Made by a program: the position numbers and the translations under genes. Shown here piece by piece: positions 1-6,577 of a DNA stretch of 9,822 bases (position 1 is its first letter; each line of letters opens with the position of its first letter). Below the pieces are notes generated by a model that made no database searches, was not told where the DNA came from, and saw only the letters and a program-made list of their open reading frames with translations. The DNA is from JBJXFK01 sp046155505 (lineage in GTDB: Bacteria; Planctomycetota; Phycisphaerae; UBA1845; Fen-1342): NCBI GenBank assembly GCA_046155505.1, contig JBJXFK010000287.1, forward strand, positions 1 through 9,822. Reading direction: 5' to 3'.

Positions 1-617
1 GCGTGCGCTGGTGGGATTTTCTGGATGAGCCGGCCGATGTTTGGCGCAGCGTGCAGGAGCGTAAGCAGGAAGCATTTCACGCGGCGCTCGCGCGACACAA
101 GGAACGGCTCACCGGGCGGGCCGCCGAGCGACTGGCGGCGTTCTTCGAGCGATTTCCTGCGGAGCACTTCTCGGACGAAAACTGCGTGCGCGAGGTGCTG
201 CATAGCCAGCACGTTCACATCGACCCATACGGCAACGTGTTCCCCGGCGTGTGCAGCGGCATCATTCTCGGCAATGCGAATCGCCGGACGATTCCAGAAT
301 TGTGGGACGACCTCGCCGCGAACTGGCGCGCGCATCGCGTGGTCGGGCCGGTGGTCCGCGGCGGCAGCTATGAACTGATGCAGGCCGCGCTGCCGTTGGG
401 CTATGAGCCGCTCGCAGCAGGCTATGCGAACAAGTGTCATCTGTGCCAGCATGTGCGGCAATTTTTGCTCGATCGTGGGCATTGGCCGGATGCGATCGGC
501 CCGGCCGAGGTCTACAGTAACGAGCGCGACAAGCGCGAGGCGGTCGCGTGGAATGAGCGCGTAAGCCTGACGCATCGAGGCGATGCGCTGCGTCGAAAAG
601 AGAGCAGGAAAGCGTGA
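1..617 (+). CDS. Radical-SAM protein with SPASM-like C-terminus (5' end outside window)
   Basis: This is the C-terminal part (about 204 residues visible) of a larger protein; the reading frame is open to the left edge and the true start lies upstream. Seen directly: Cys61 in DENCVREVL, then HVHIDPYGNVFPGVCSG with Cys84, a GN..RRTIPELW stretch, and a second cysteine pair KCHLC (Cys145, Cys148, numbering from the first visible codon at base 3). A 'his/ile-asp-pro-x-gly-x-val-x-pro-x-x-cys' strand followed by 'G(N)...LW' and a late CxxC is the usual layout of a SPASM/twitch auxiliary iron-sulfur domain behind a radical-SAM core. The core CxxxCxxC motif is not visible because it would be upstream. 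The substrate cannot be told. Its stop overlaps the next start by four bases (GTGA), so the two are probably translationally coupled. Being a cytoplasmic iron-sulfur enzyme next to an isc operon is likely coincidence. Confidence 0.75.
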   Translation, partial: VRWWDFLDEPADVWRSVQERKQEAFHAALARHKERLTGRAAERLAAFFERFPAEHFSDENCVREVLHSQHVHIDPYGNVFPGVCSGIILGNANRRTIPELWDDLAANWRAHRVVGPVVRGGSYELMQAALPLGYEPLAAGYANKCHLCQHVRQFLLDRGHWPDAIGPAEVYSNERDKREAVAWNERVSLTHRGDALRRKESRKA

Positions 618-2698
618 GCAGCGAATCATCCGGCCTGCACGTCGGCGACCCTTGGCAGTTTCGATTCGGCAAGCAGCATTTGCCGGGAGCAATTTTGCTG
701 GCGGTGGTTCTGCTGTCGCTCGGCATCGGCGCGGGCGGCGTGGTGTTGACCGAGGGGATGCCGGTTGTGCTGGTGCTGCTCGCGGCACTGGGTCTGGGCG
801 GGCGACCGGCGATTTGGCAGCCGCATGCGTATCGCACGACGGGGCAGCAGTTGTTGATTTCGGTTGCGATCGGGCTGGGCATTGTCGTGTTGCTGACGAT
901 GGCGCTGGGGCTTGCGGGATATCTGGATCGGGTGACCGCGTGGGTGGTCGTTGGCGTTGGGCTCGGGAAGGCGCTGTTCGATGGTTGGCGGGGGGCGGGG
1001 AGTAGGGAACAGGGAACAGGGAACAGGGAACAGAAAGACCGGTTGGAAACCGGTCCTACAAAGAAAGACCGGTTACAAACCGGTCCAACAGTGCCGGCGG
1101 TGATTGCGATTCGGTGCGCGCTGTACTTGCTGCTCGCGCCGCCGTTGATCGTGGCGCTGTTTGGCGCGACGCTGCCGCCGGGGATTTTGTGGCCGGGCGA
1201 GGCGGGGGCGTATGACGCGCTCGAGTATCACCTGCAAGCGCCGCGCGAGTATTTCGAAGCCGGGCATATTCACTTCCTGCGGCACAACGTTTATGCACAA
1301 TTTCCGCAGCAAGTGGAGACGCTGTACTTGCTGCTGATGCACCTGCGCGGCGGGCCGATCGAAGGGGCGATCGCGTCGCAGTTGATGCATGCGGCGCTGG
1401 GCGTGCTGGCCGTATTGGCGATCGGGGCGTGGTTGCCGGCCGGGTGGCCGCGATTGCTGGGCGTGCTGTTTGCGGGGTCGACGCCGTGGGTCGGCTATCT
1501 CGCGCCGCTGGCGTATGTCGAGTGCGGGATGCTGTTCTTCGGAGCGGTCGCGGCGGGAATTGTGATTGAGCAGGTGCGGCGCGGCACGGATGCGGCCCCG
1601 CGGGCGATGCTGTGGGCCGGCTGGTGTGCGGGCATGGCAGCGGGTTGTAAGTACACGGCGATTGTGCTGATCGCGATCGGCGTATGGATGTTCCTGCTCA
1701 TCGCGGCGCGGACGACGGTGCAGCGGCGCGTGGGATTGCTGGCGAATTTCGCGGTGGGGGCGGCGCTGCTTTTCGCGCCGTGGGTGATCCGAAATACGGC
1801 GCTATCGGGCAATCCGGTCTACCCGTTCGCATATGAAGTGTTCGGCGGCAAGGCGTGGAGCACCGAGCAAGCGCTGCAGTGGCGCGGCGGGCACGCGACG
1901 AAACCCGGCGAGAGCCGCATCGCGATCGCGGCGAGGGAGTTGTTTGGTTCGCCGGACGCGGCGGGCAGATTCGCGCCGAGCTTGTTCGGCATCGGCTTTG
2001 TCGCGCTCAGCGCGGCGGCGATGCTGCTCGCGCGAGACCGCATGGCGCTCGCGCTGGCCGTTTGGTGCGGGTTGATATTGGTTGTATGGGTCTCGGCGAC
2101 GCAGGTGCCGGGGCGATTCGCGGTGCCGCTGGTGATTCCCGCTGCGCTGGCGGTGGGTCTGGCGTTTGATCGGCTGCGCGAGAAATGGCAGCAGGCGGCG
2201 CTCGGTATCGCGGTCGCAACGGTCGCGGGCGCGGGGGCGGCGCAGCTCACCGGCGAATTCTCGAACGTCGCGCGAACGTGGCACGAACGCAATGTGCCGC
2301 TGGCGATGCTCGCCGGCCAGACCGCGCTGATGCGAACGATCGAGCCGATCGCGGCGACCGTGCCGAGTGATGCGTCTGTGTGGCTGGTCGGCGACGCGGC
2401 GGTGTTTTACGTCGATCGGCGCGTGCGATACACGGTGGCGTTCAGTCGCGACCCGTGGCTGGTCGCGGTCGAGGGCGAGCGGCTCGGCCCGCGCGATGCG
2501 GTTGATCTGCTGCGCAAGCACAACGCGACACATGTGGTGTTCAACCCGTCGGAGATCGAGCGATTGCGGCGGACGTATGGCTTTGCGGCGGTCGTGACGC
2601 GCGAGTGGCTGGCGGAGCTCGTGGACGCGGGCCTGCGACCGATTCCGGCGAAGGCCGAGGGCGATCCGCGGCTCTATTTTGAGGTGCCGCGGGAGTAG
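614..2698 (+). CDS. GT-C-type multi-pass membrane glycosyltransferase (PMT/ArnT-like)
   Basis: A 694-residue integral membrane protein starting with GTG inside the previous stop. The first ~120 residues hold about four hydrophobic segments. From residue ~165 the GT-C pattern begins: a first luminal/periplasmic loop with YDALEYHLQAPREYF (Tyr200, Asp201, His206), where the acidic residue is the expected catalytic base, then NVYAQFPQQVE, a run of hydrophobic helices, and the family-typical WVIRNTALSGNPVYPF at about residues 390-404. The C-terminal ~120 residues (from PSDASVWLVGDAAVFY) are soluble and contain THVVFNPSEIERLRRTYGF, as seen in other large uncharacterised GT-C proteins. Such enzymes move a sugar from a polyprenyl-phosphate donor to a protein or lipid outside the cytoplasmic membrane; donor and acceptor here are unknown. 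Residues ~129-160 are odd: a hydrophilic, repeat-encoded insert (REQ/GTGN, then two copies of KDRLxTGPT) between membrane segments. The GT-C call is an inference from motifs. Confidence 0.82.
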   Translation: MSSESSGLHVGDPWQFRFGKQHLPGAILLAVVLLSLGIGAGGVVLTEGMPVVLVLLAALGLGGRPAIWQPHAYRTTGQQLLISVAIGLGIVVLLTMALGLAGYLDRVTAWVVVGVGLGKALFDGWRGAGSREQGTGNREQKDRLETGPTKKDRLQTGPTVPAVIAIRCALYLLLAPPLIVALFGATLPPGILWPGEAGAYDALEYHLQAPREYFEAGHIHFLRHNVYAQFPQQVETLYLLLMHLRGGPIEGAIASQLMHAALGVLAVLAIGAWLPAGWPRLLGVLFAGSTPWVGYLAPLAYVECGMLFFGAVAAGIVIEQVRRGTDAAPRAMLWAGWCAGMAAGCKYTAIVLIAIGVWMFLLIAARTTVQRRVGLLANFAVGAALLFAPWVIRNTALSGNPVYPFAYEVFGGKAWSTEQALQWRGGHATKPGESRIAIAARELFGSPDAAGRFAPSLFGIGFVALSAAAMLLARDRMALALAVWCGLILVVWVSATQVPGRFAVPLVIPAALAVGLAFDRLREKWQQAALGIAVATVAGAGAAQLTGEFSNVARTWHERNVPLAMLAGQTALMRTIEPIAATVPSDASVWLVGDAAVFYVDRRVRYTVAFSRDPWLVAVEGERLGPRDAVDLLRKHNATHVVFNPSEIERLRRTYGFAAVVTREWLAELVDAGLRPIPAKAEGDPRLYFEVPRE
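998..1032 (+). repeat. In-gene heptamer tandem repeat (GGGAACA)4
   Basis: Four perfect GGGAACA units at 1005-1032, preceded by one imperfect unit GGGAGTA at 998-1004. The array lies inside the glycosyltransferase gene and is translated as REQGTGNREQ-like sequence without breaking the frame. It resembles the heptanucleotide short tandemly repeated repetitive (STRR) sequences first described in cyanobacteria. The same GGGAA-based heptamer recurs between genes at 3470-3569. Confidence 0.9.
1032..1091 (+). repeat. Two 30-base direct repeats, each with a perfect 8-bp palindrome
   Basis: Two copies of a 30-base unit start at 1032 and 1062. Each carries GACCGGTT, a 3-base loop and AACCGGTC (arms 1037-1044/1048-1055 and 1067-1074/1078-1085). 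The loops differ (GGA versus ACA) while the arms are identical. The period is exactly ten codons, so the protein gains KDRLETGPTK and KDRLQTGPTV. This looks like a REP-type palindromic element duplicated inside a coding region. Confidence 0.88.
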
Positions 2699-2800
2699 CT
2701 GGAAGCACTACGGTAGTTCTTATTGGACCTCACCGCCCGAAGTTGCCAGCCGTGTCGCGCGATTGGAATGGTTCCTCATAGCGCCGCACCTGCGCGCGTC

Positions 2801-2807
2801 GGGGGAG
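2801..2807 (+). promoter_or_regulatory. Shine-Dalgarno fixing the start at 2816
   Basis: GGGGGAG stands eight bases before the ATG at 2816. The same frame is open further upstream (to 2723), but that extension is a hydrophilic, arginine/cysteine-rich stretch with no ribosome site, so 2816 is the better start. Confidence 0.7.
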
Positions 2808-2815
2808 CCTGCATC

Positions 2816-3466
2816 ATGGAAGACATTCAATCTATCGCGTTTCGCTGGATCGGACAGCAGTCGACAGTCGCCGCGCTGGTCGTGGCCGGCATGGGCGCGC
2901 TGCTCAATCTTCAGGGGTTTCGTTTCGGGCGATTTCTGATGGGACTCACGTCGGCGGGCGGTGGCTTTGCGATCGGCGCGGTGCTGGCCACGATTGGCGG
3001 CATGCCGATCGAGATTGTCGGTGGGGCGCTCGCCGTCGCGTTTTTCTCACTGGGCGTGTGGAAATACCGCGTGGGCATCTTCCTGTCGTCGGTCATCGTC
3101 GGCGCGGGGCTGGCGAATCTGCTCGTGAGTCGATTCACCGGGTTGCCCGACACGTTGGCGTTTGCGACGCTCATCGGCGCGGTCGCGGGCGGGTGTCTGC
3201 AATGGGTTTGTCTGAAGTCGCTGCCGATCATGATCACGTCTGTCGAGGGCGGGTTCATCATGATCGTCGGGTTTGTCGGGCTGGCCTACTGGTTCGCCCC
3301 GTCGCTGGCGGCGACGTATGTCGGATGGTCGGACAGCATTCCGTTCATGACGCCGGTGATGATGGTGATGCTGTATGTGCTGGGTTACTCGGTGCAGGCG
3401 AATGCACAGCAGGGCGACATGCGTGCGGGCGGCTCGAAGCAGTCGCATGTGGCGGAATTGGTGTAA
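2816..3466 (+). CDS. Small multi-pass membrane protein, possibly DUF4203/TMEM198-like
   Basis: A 216-residue protein made almost wholly of hydrophobic, glycine-rich segments, with about six to seven likely membrane helices (for example VAALVVAGMGALLNL, IVGGALAVAFFSLGVW, VGIFLSSVIVGAGLANLLV, ATLIGAVAGGCLQW, GGFIMIVGFVGLAYW, MMVMLYVLGYSV). The tail (QANAQQGDMRAGGSKQSHVAELV) is polar. The repeating pattern of a helix, then F-G-RF-L.G followed by a glycine-rich helix, brings to mind the DUF4203 / TMEM198 group, but no catalytic or transport signature is visible and the assignment is weak. It is separated by 117 bases from the glycosyltransferase and followed at once by a long inverted repeat, so it may be its own transcription unit. 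No function is proposed. Confidence 0.75.
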   Translation: MEDIQSIAFRWIGQQSTVAALVVAGMGALLNLQGFRFGRFLMGLTSAGGGFAIGAVLATIGGMPIEIVGGALAVAFFSLGVWKYRVGIFLSSVIVGAGLANLLVSRFTGLPDTLAFATLIGAVAGGCLQWVCLKSLPIMITSVEGGFIMIVGFVGLAYWFAPSLAATYVGWSDSIPFMTPVMMVMLYVLGYSVQANAQQGDMRAGGSKQSHVAELV

Positions 3467-3469
3467 CGC

Positions 3470-3570
3470 GGGAAACGGGAAGCGGGGAATGGGAAACGGC
3501 GAACGGGAAACAGGAAACGGGTGACATTGATGCTGTTTCCTGTTTCCCGTTTCCCGCTTCCCGTTTCCCC
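3470..3570. repeat. Long inverted heptamer repeat (potential hairpin)
   Basis: Starting three bases after a stop codon, seven GGGAAAC-type heptamers (3470-3518) are followed by a ~16-base spacer and five GTTTCCC-type heptamers (3535-3569), the same family in opposite orientation. Leaving out two heptamers' worth (14 bases) of the left arm, the arms are complementary over about 35 bases with one mismatch, so a very stable RNA or cruciform stem is possible. It could stop transcription or protect the upstream mRNA end, but there is no T-run after it, so a classic intrinsic terminator is not supported. Confidence 0.88.
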
Positions 3571-3580
3571 GTGCTATCGC

Positions 3581-3604
3581 ACTGACCACTGAACACTGAG
3601 CACT
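3581..3604 (+). repeat. ACTGANC heptamer repeat
   Basis: Three consecutive heptamers ACTGACC, ACTGAAC, ACTGAGC, then ACT. This is a second heptamer family, placed 11 bases after the inverted repeat and just before manC. It is short and imperfect, but it keeps the exact 7-base period seen at the other repeat loci in the window. Confidence 0.65.
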
Positions 3605-3625
3605 TCTTCACTGCACCGCTATGAT
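3596..3625 (+). promoter_or_regulatory. Weak candidate promoter for manC
   Basis: TATGAT at 3620-3625 is a good -10 hexamer. The best -35 partner is poor: CTGAGC at 3596-3601 with an 18-base spacer, which falls inside the ACTGANC repeat. The resulting leader before the Shine-Dalgarno (AGGAGA, 3635-3640) would be only a few bases. The -10 could be chance. Confidence 0.22.
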
Positions 3626-3647
3626 GCTTCCGCCAGGAGAAGCATTC

Positions 3648-4718
3648 ATGCGACACGCGGTCATTCTTGCCGGTGGTTCGGGTACGCGGTTGTGGCCGCT
3701 TTCTCGTCAGCGCCGCCCGAAGCAGTTGCTGCGCATCTTTGACGGCGCGTCGCTGCTGCAACATGCACGCCAACGCATTGCCGACCTGTTTCCGCCCGAA
3801 CGCATCTGGGTAATCGCGTCGGCGGCGTACATCGACCGCGTTGCGAACGAGCTGCCCGACATTCCGCGGCGAAACTTGATCGGCGAGCCTATGGGGCGCG
3901 ATACGGCCAACGCGATCGGTCTCGCGGCGCACCTGTTGGCGCAGCACGATCCGCAGGGCACGATGGCGGTTTTCACCGCCGACCACCTGATCAGCCCGCG
4001 CGAGGATTTCGCGCACGCGATCGAGGCCGGCATGGACGCCGCCGAGCAGCACCCCGACAGCCTGGTCACGTTCGGCGTCACCCCAGACAGCCCGCACACC
4101 GGCTATGGCTATGTGCAGCGCGGCGAGTCGGTCGGGCCGCTGACCTATCGCGTGCAGCAGTTTCGCGAGAAGCCGACGCGCGAGTTGGCGGGCGACTATG
4201 TGCGCAGCGGCGAGTATTTCTGGAACAGTGGCATGTTCGCGTGGCGGATTCCGACGATTCTGGCCGAGTTGCGAACGCACCTGCCCGAGAACGATGCGGT
4301 TCTCAGCGACCTGGCGAAGCGCTGGATCACGGTGATGGGGACCAACGAGGCGTCGCGGCGGTTTGAAGGGTTGAAGAGGATCTCGATCGACTTTGCCGTA
4401 ATGGAGCGCGCGGCGCAGGTGCTGGTGGTTGAGATGCGTTGCCGCTGGCTCGATCTGGGGTCATGGTCGGCGATTGCGGGGATCCGGTCGCCGGACGAGC
4501 AGGGGAACATCGCGATCGCGGCAAACCAGTTGATGGTCGATGCGAAGAATAACATTGTGGTGACCGATACCGAGCATCTGGTGGTGATGCTGGGTGTGAG
4601 CGATTTGATTGTCGTACATAGCGACGACGCGACGATTGTGTGTCGGCGGGAAGACGAGCAGTTCATCAAGGACTTGGTAGCGCAGCGGAAGGCACAGTTC
4701 GGCGAGCGGTACGAGTGA
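3648..4718 (+). CDS. manC: Mannose-1-phosphate guanylyltransferase (GDP-mannose pyrophosphorylase)
   Basis: A 356-residue cytoplasmic nucleotidyltransferase that makes GDP-mannose from mannose-1-phosphate and GTP, a donor for polysaccharides and glycosylation. Seen: the N-terminal signature GGSGTRLWPLSRxxxPKQLL at residues ~9-28, EPMGRDTANAIGLAA, the FTADHLI metal/nucleotide motif, FREKPT, YFWNSGMFAWR, SIDFAVMERA and WLDLGSWSAI, all in the family order. There is no C-terminal phosphomannose-isomerase domain, so this is the single-domain form. ATG 3648 is chosen because AGGAGA lies seven bases upstream and the protein then begins right at MRHAVILAGG; an ATG at 3621 in the same frame would add nine residues (MMLPPGEAF) that include the ribosome-site codons. 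The product may feed the polyprenyl-sugar donors used by enzymes like the upstream GT-C protein, which is inference only. Confidence 0.95.
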   Translation: MRHAVILAGGSGTRLWPLSRQRRPKQLLRIFDGASLLQHARQRIADLFPPERIWVIASAAYIDRVANELPDIPRRNLIGEPMGRDTANAIGLAAHLLAQHDPQGTMAVFTADHLISPREDFAHAIEAGMDAAEQHPDSLVTFGVTPDSPHTGYGYVQRGESVGPLTYRVQQFREKPTRELAGDYVRSGEYFWNSGMFAWRIPTILAELRTHLPENDAVLSDLAKRWITVMGTNEASRRFEGLKRISIDFAVMERAAQVLVVEMRCRWLDLGSWSAIAGIRSPDEQGNIAIAANQLMVDAKNNIVVTDTEHLVVMLGVSDLIVVHSDDATIVCRREDEQFIKDLVAQRKAQFGERYE

Positions 4719-4846
4719 CGGCGTTCCGCCATCTCGCAGCGCGGGCCGGCAGCACGTCATTTCCATAAGATGTTTACTCGCAATCGGTTACGGCAAGTCG
4801 CGTCGCATCGGCGCGGTGCCGGCGGGTTAGCGGACACACGGGGTAT

Positions 4847-4875
4847 TTGAATTCGGATCGGTTGTGTACTATATT
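4847..4875 (+). promoter_or_regulatory. Sigma70-like promoter of the isc operon
   Basis: TTGAAT (4847-4852), an exact 17-base spacer and TATATT (4870-4875), in a local AT-rich patch within GC-rich DNA, just before iscR. The predicted start point near 4882 leaves a leader of only about ten bases before ATG 4893, with GGTGAG at 4884-4889 as a close-set ribosome site. An Rrf2-type regulator encoded immediately downstream would be expected to bind over this promoter, but no match to the E. coli IscR type 1 consensus is seen. Confidence 0.65.
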
Positions 4876-4892
4876 CCGTTTATGGTGAGCCC

Positions 4893-5366
4893 ATGCTGTC
4901 GCTAACGAAACGAACCGAGTACGCGATCATCGCCCTGTGCCATTTGGCGCGGGGGGATGGGTCGGTCGCCAGTGCGAGGGACATCGCCAGTCAGTACGGC
5001 ATGAAATTGCCGCTGATGATGGGCGTCCTGAAGACACTGCATCAGCGCGGCTTCTTGCGGTCGATTCGCGGCGTGCATGGCGGTTACCTGCTGGCGGTTC
5101 GGGCTGAGGACGTGTCCATTCGGCGGCTGGTCGAGGGAATCGAGGGGCCGGCGAAGCTGATCAAGTGTGCTCCGCCGGAAGAGCCAGGCGAGGGTTGCTG
5201 CGAGTTGATGGGTTCGTGTCCGGTGCGGGTGCCGGTGCTGAGGTTGCATCGGGCGCTCGAGGCGTTTTTGGATAGTTACACGATCGCCGACGTTGCGTTT
5301 GACGGCAACTTCGGTGCTAACCACGAGCCGCAGTCCGAGACTGCGCTAAAGGTGCTGGCGCGATGA
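4893..5366 (+). CDS. iscR: Rrf2-family iron-sulfur regulator (IscR-like)
   Basis: A 157-residue DNA-binding regulator. The N-terminal ~75 residues form the Rrf2 winged helix (MLSLTKRTEYAIIALCHLA, then ASARDIASQYGMKLPLMMGVLKTLHQRGFLRSIRGVHGGYLL with the typical wing G-x-x-GGY-L). The cluster region reads KCAPPEEPGEGCCELMGSC: Cys92, Cys102, Cys103, Cys109. Classic IscR uses three cysteines at roughly C92-x5-C98-x5-C104 plus a histidine; here the first gap is longer (nine residues to Cys102) and there is an extra adjacent cysteine, so ligand use may differ. The family senses Fe-S status and represses isc genes when holo. The stop overlaps iscS by four bases (ATGA), so co-translation with iscS is likely. 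The position at the head of the operon supports the IscR call over other Rrf2 members. Confidence 0.92.
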   Translation: MLSLTKRTEYAIIALCHLARGDGSVASARDIASQYGMKLPLMMGVLKTLHQRGFLRSIRGVHGGYLLAVRAEDVSIRRLVEGIEGPAKLIKCAPPEEPGEGCCELMGSCPVRVPVLRLHRALEAFLDSYTIADVAFDGNFGANHEPQSETALKVLAR

Positions 5367-6577
5367 AACGACGAATTTATCTCGACAACAACGCGACGAC
5401 GCAGATCGATCCGCAGGTGCTGGCGGCGATGATGCCGTTCTTCACCGAGAAATTCGGCAACGCCGCCTCGCGAAATCACGAGTACGGCTGGGAAGCCGAA
5501 GAGGGCGTGGAGACGGCCCGCGAGCAGATCGCGGCGGTGATCGGTGCGGATGCGAAAGAGATCATCTTCACCAGCGGCGCGACCGAGTCGAACAATATCG
5601 CCATCAAGGGCGTGGCCGCGATGTATGCCGACAAGGGCAAACACATCATCACGCAAAAGACCGAGCACAAAGCCGTGCTCGATCCGTGCGGCTATCTAGA
5701 GCAGCATGGGTTTCGCGTGACAGTGTTGCCGGTCGACAAATTCGGCCTGGTGGATATGGGCGAGCTGAAGGCGGCGATGACGCCGGACACGATTCTCGTG
5801 TCGCTCATGCATGGCAACAACGAGATCGGCACCTTGCAGCCGATCGCCGACATTGGCAAGCTGTGCAAAGAGCGCGAAGTGTTGTTCCACACCGACGCGT
5901 GCCAGACATTCGGCAAAGTGCCGATCGACGTGCAGGCAATGGGCATCGACCTGCTGAGCTTCAGCGGGCACAAGATTCACGGACCCAAGGGCGTCGGCGC
6001 ACTGTACGTTCGTCGCAAGAAGCCGCGTGTGCGGGCCGAAGCGGTGCTGCACGGTGGCGGTCACGAGCGCGGCATGCGCAGCGGCACGCTCAATGTGCCG
6101 GGAATCGTGGGCCTGGGCAAGGCGGCGGAACTGTGCCGCGTGAATTTCGAGAAGGACGTGGCGTATGTGAAGTCGCTGCGGGATCGGCTCTACAAGAGCA
6201 TCACTTCGCAGCTTGACGAGGTGTATCTGAACGGGCACGAGACACTGCGCACGCCGAATAACTGCAATATTTCGTTTGCGTACGTTGAAGGCGAAAGCAT
6301 GATGATGGGCATGACCGACATCGCGGTAAGCAGCGGTTCGGCTTGCACGAGTGCGTCGCTGGAGCCGAGTTACGTGCTCAAGAGTCTGGGCGTCGGCGAT
6401 GAGCTGGCGCACAGCAGCATTCGATTCTCGTTCAGCAAGTTCAACACGGTGGACGAGGTGGATTACACGGTCGAAAAGGTGGTCAGCACGGTGCGGAAGC
6501 TGCGCGAGATGAGTCCGCTGTATGAGATGGCGCAGGAGGGGATCGACCTGAGTACGGTGGAGTGGGCGCATCACTGA
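5363..6577 (+). CDS. iscS: Cysteine desulfurase IscS
   Basis: A 404-residue PLP-dependent enzyme that removes sulfur from L-cysteine, leaving a persulfide for transfer to IscU. Seen: the N-terminal YLDNNATTQIDP, TSGATESNN, TEHKAV with His102, MHGNNEIGT, the PLP-contacting HTDACQ (Asp178, Gln181), SGHKIHGPKG with the Schiff-base Lys204, and the flexible-loop catalytic Cys328 in SSGSACTSASLEPSYVL. Length and the closing EGIDLSTVEWAHH match the IscS subgroup whose C-terminus contacts IscU, not the shorter NifS-type or the SufS group. It is translationally coupled to iscR (ATGA) and to the following HEPN-like gene (TGATG). In most isc operons iscU follows directly; here two extra genes intervene. 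Confidence 0.97.
   Translation: MKRRIYLDNNATTQIDPQVLAAMMPFFTEKFGNAASRNHEYGWEAEEGVETAREQIAAVIGADAKEIIFTSGATESNNIAIKGVAAMYADKGKHIITQKTEHKAVLDPCGYLEQHGFRVTVLPVDKFGLVDMGELKAAMTPDTILVSLMHGNNEIGTLQPIADIGKLCKEREVLFHTDACQTFGKVPIDVQAMGIDLLSFSGHKIHGPKGVGALYVRRKKPRVRAEAVLHGGGHERGMRSGTLNVPGIVGLGKAAELCRVNFEKDVAYVKSLRDRLYKSITSQLDEVYLNGHETLRTPNNCNISFAYVEGESMMMGMTDIAVSSGSACTSASLEPSYVLKSLGVGDELAHSSIRFSFSKFNTVDEVDYTVEKVVSTVRKLREMSPLYEMAQEGIDLSTVEWAHH

Noticed and set aside
1802..2533. Antisense open frame (243 codons) within the glycosyltransferase
   Set aside because: Arg/Gln/Ala-rich shadow typical of GC-rich codon use; no ribosome site or family motif.
2723..2815. Earlier start for the small membrane protein
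   Set aside because: Hydrophilic, Arg/Cys-rich extension without ribosome site; GGGGGAG sits correctly before ATG 2816.
3535..3570. Intrinsic terminator
   Set aside because: The stem is strong but no T-run follows (GTGCTATCGCAC comes next).
3470..3604. CRISPR array
   Set aside because: Units are 7 bases with no spacers and no cas genes nearby.
3345..4280. Antisense open frame (311 codons) across manC and the inverted repeat
   Set aside because: Low-complexity translation, includes the heptamer repeat as REAGNGKQE-like sequence, and opposes a clear manC gene.
4719..4846. Small RNA, tRNA or riboswitch between manC and iscR
   Set aside because: No cloverleaf, no recognisable aptamer core and no terminator stem seen; looks like plain spacer.
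4840..4892. E. coli-type IscR type 1 operator
   Set aside because: No stretch fits the two-fold consensus; only a short ATxxGAATTCxxAT palindrome at the -35, too weak to call.
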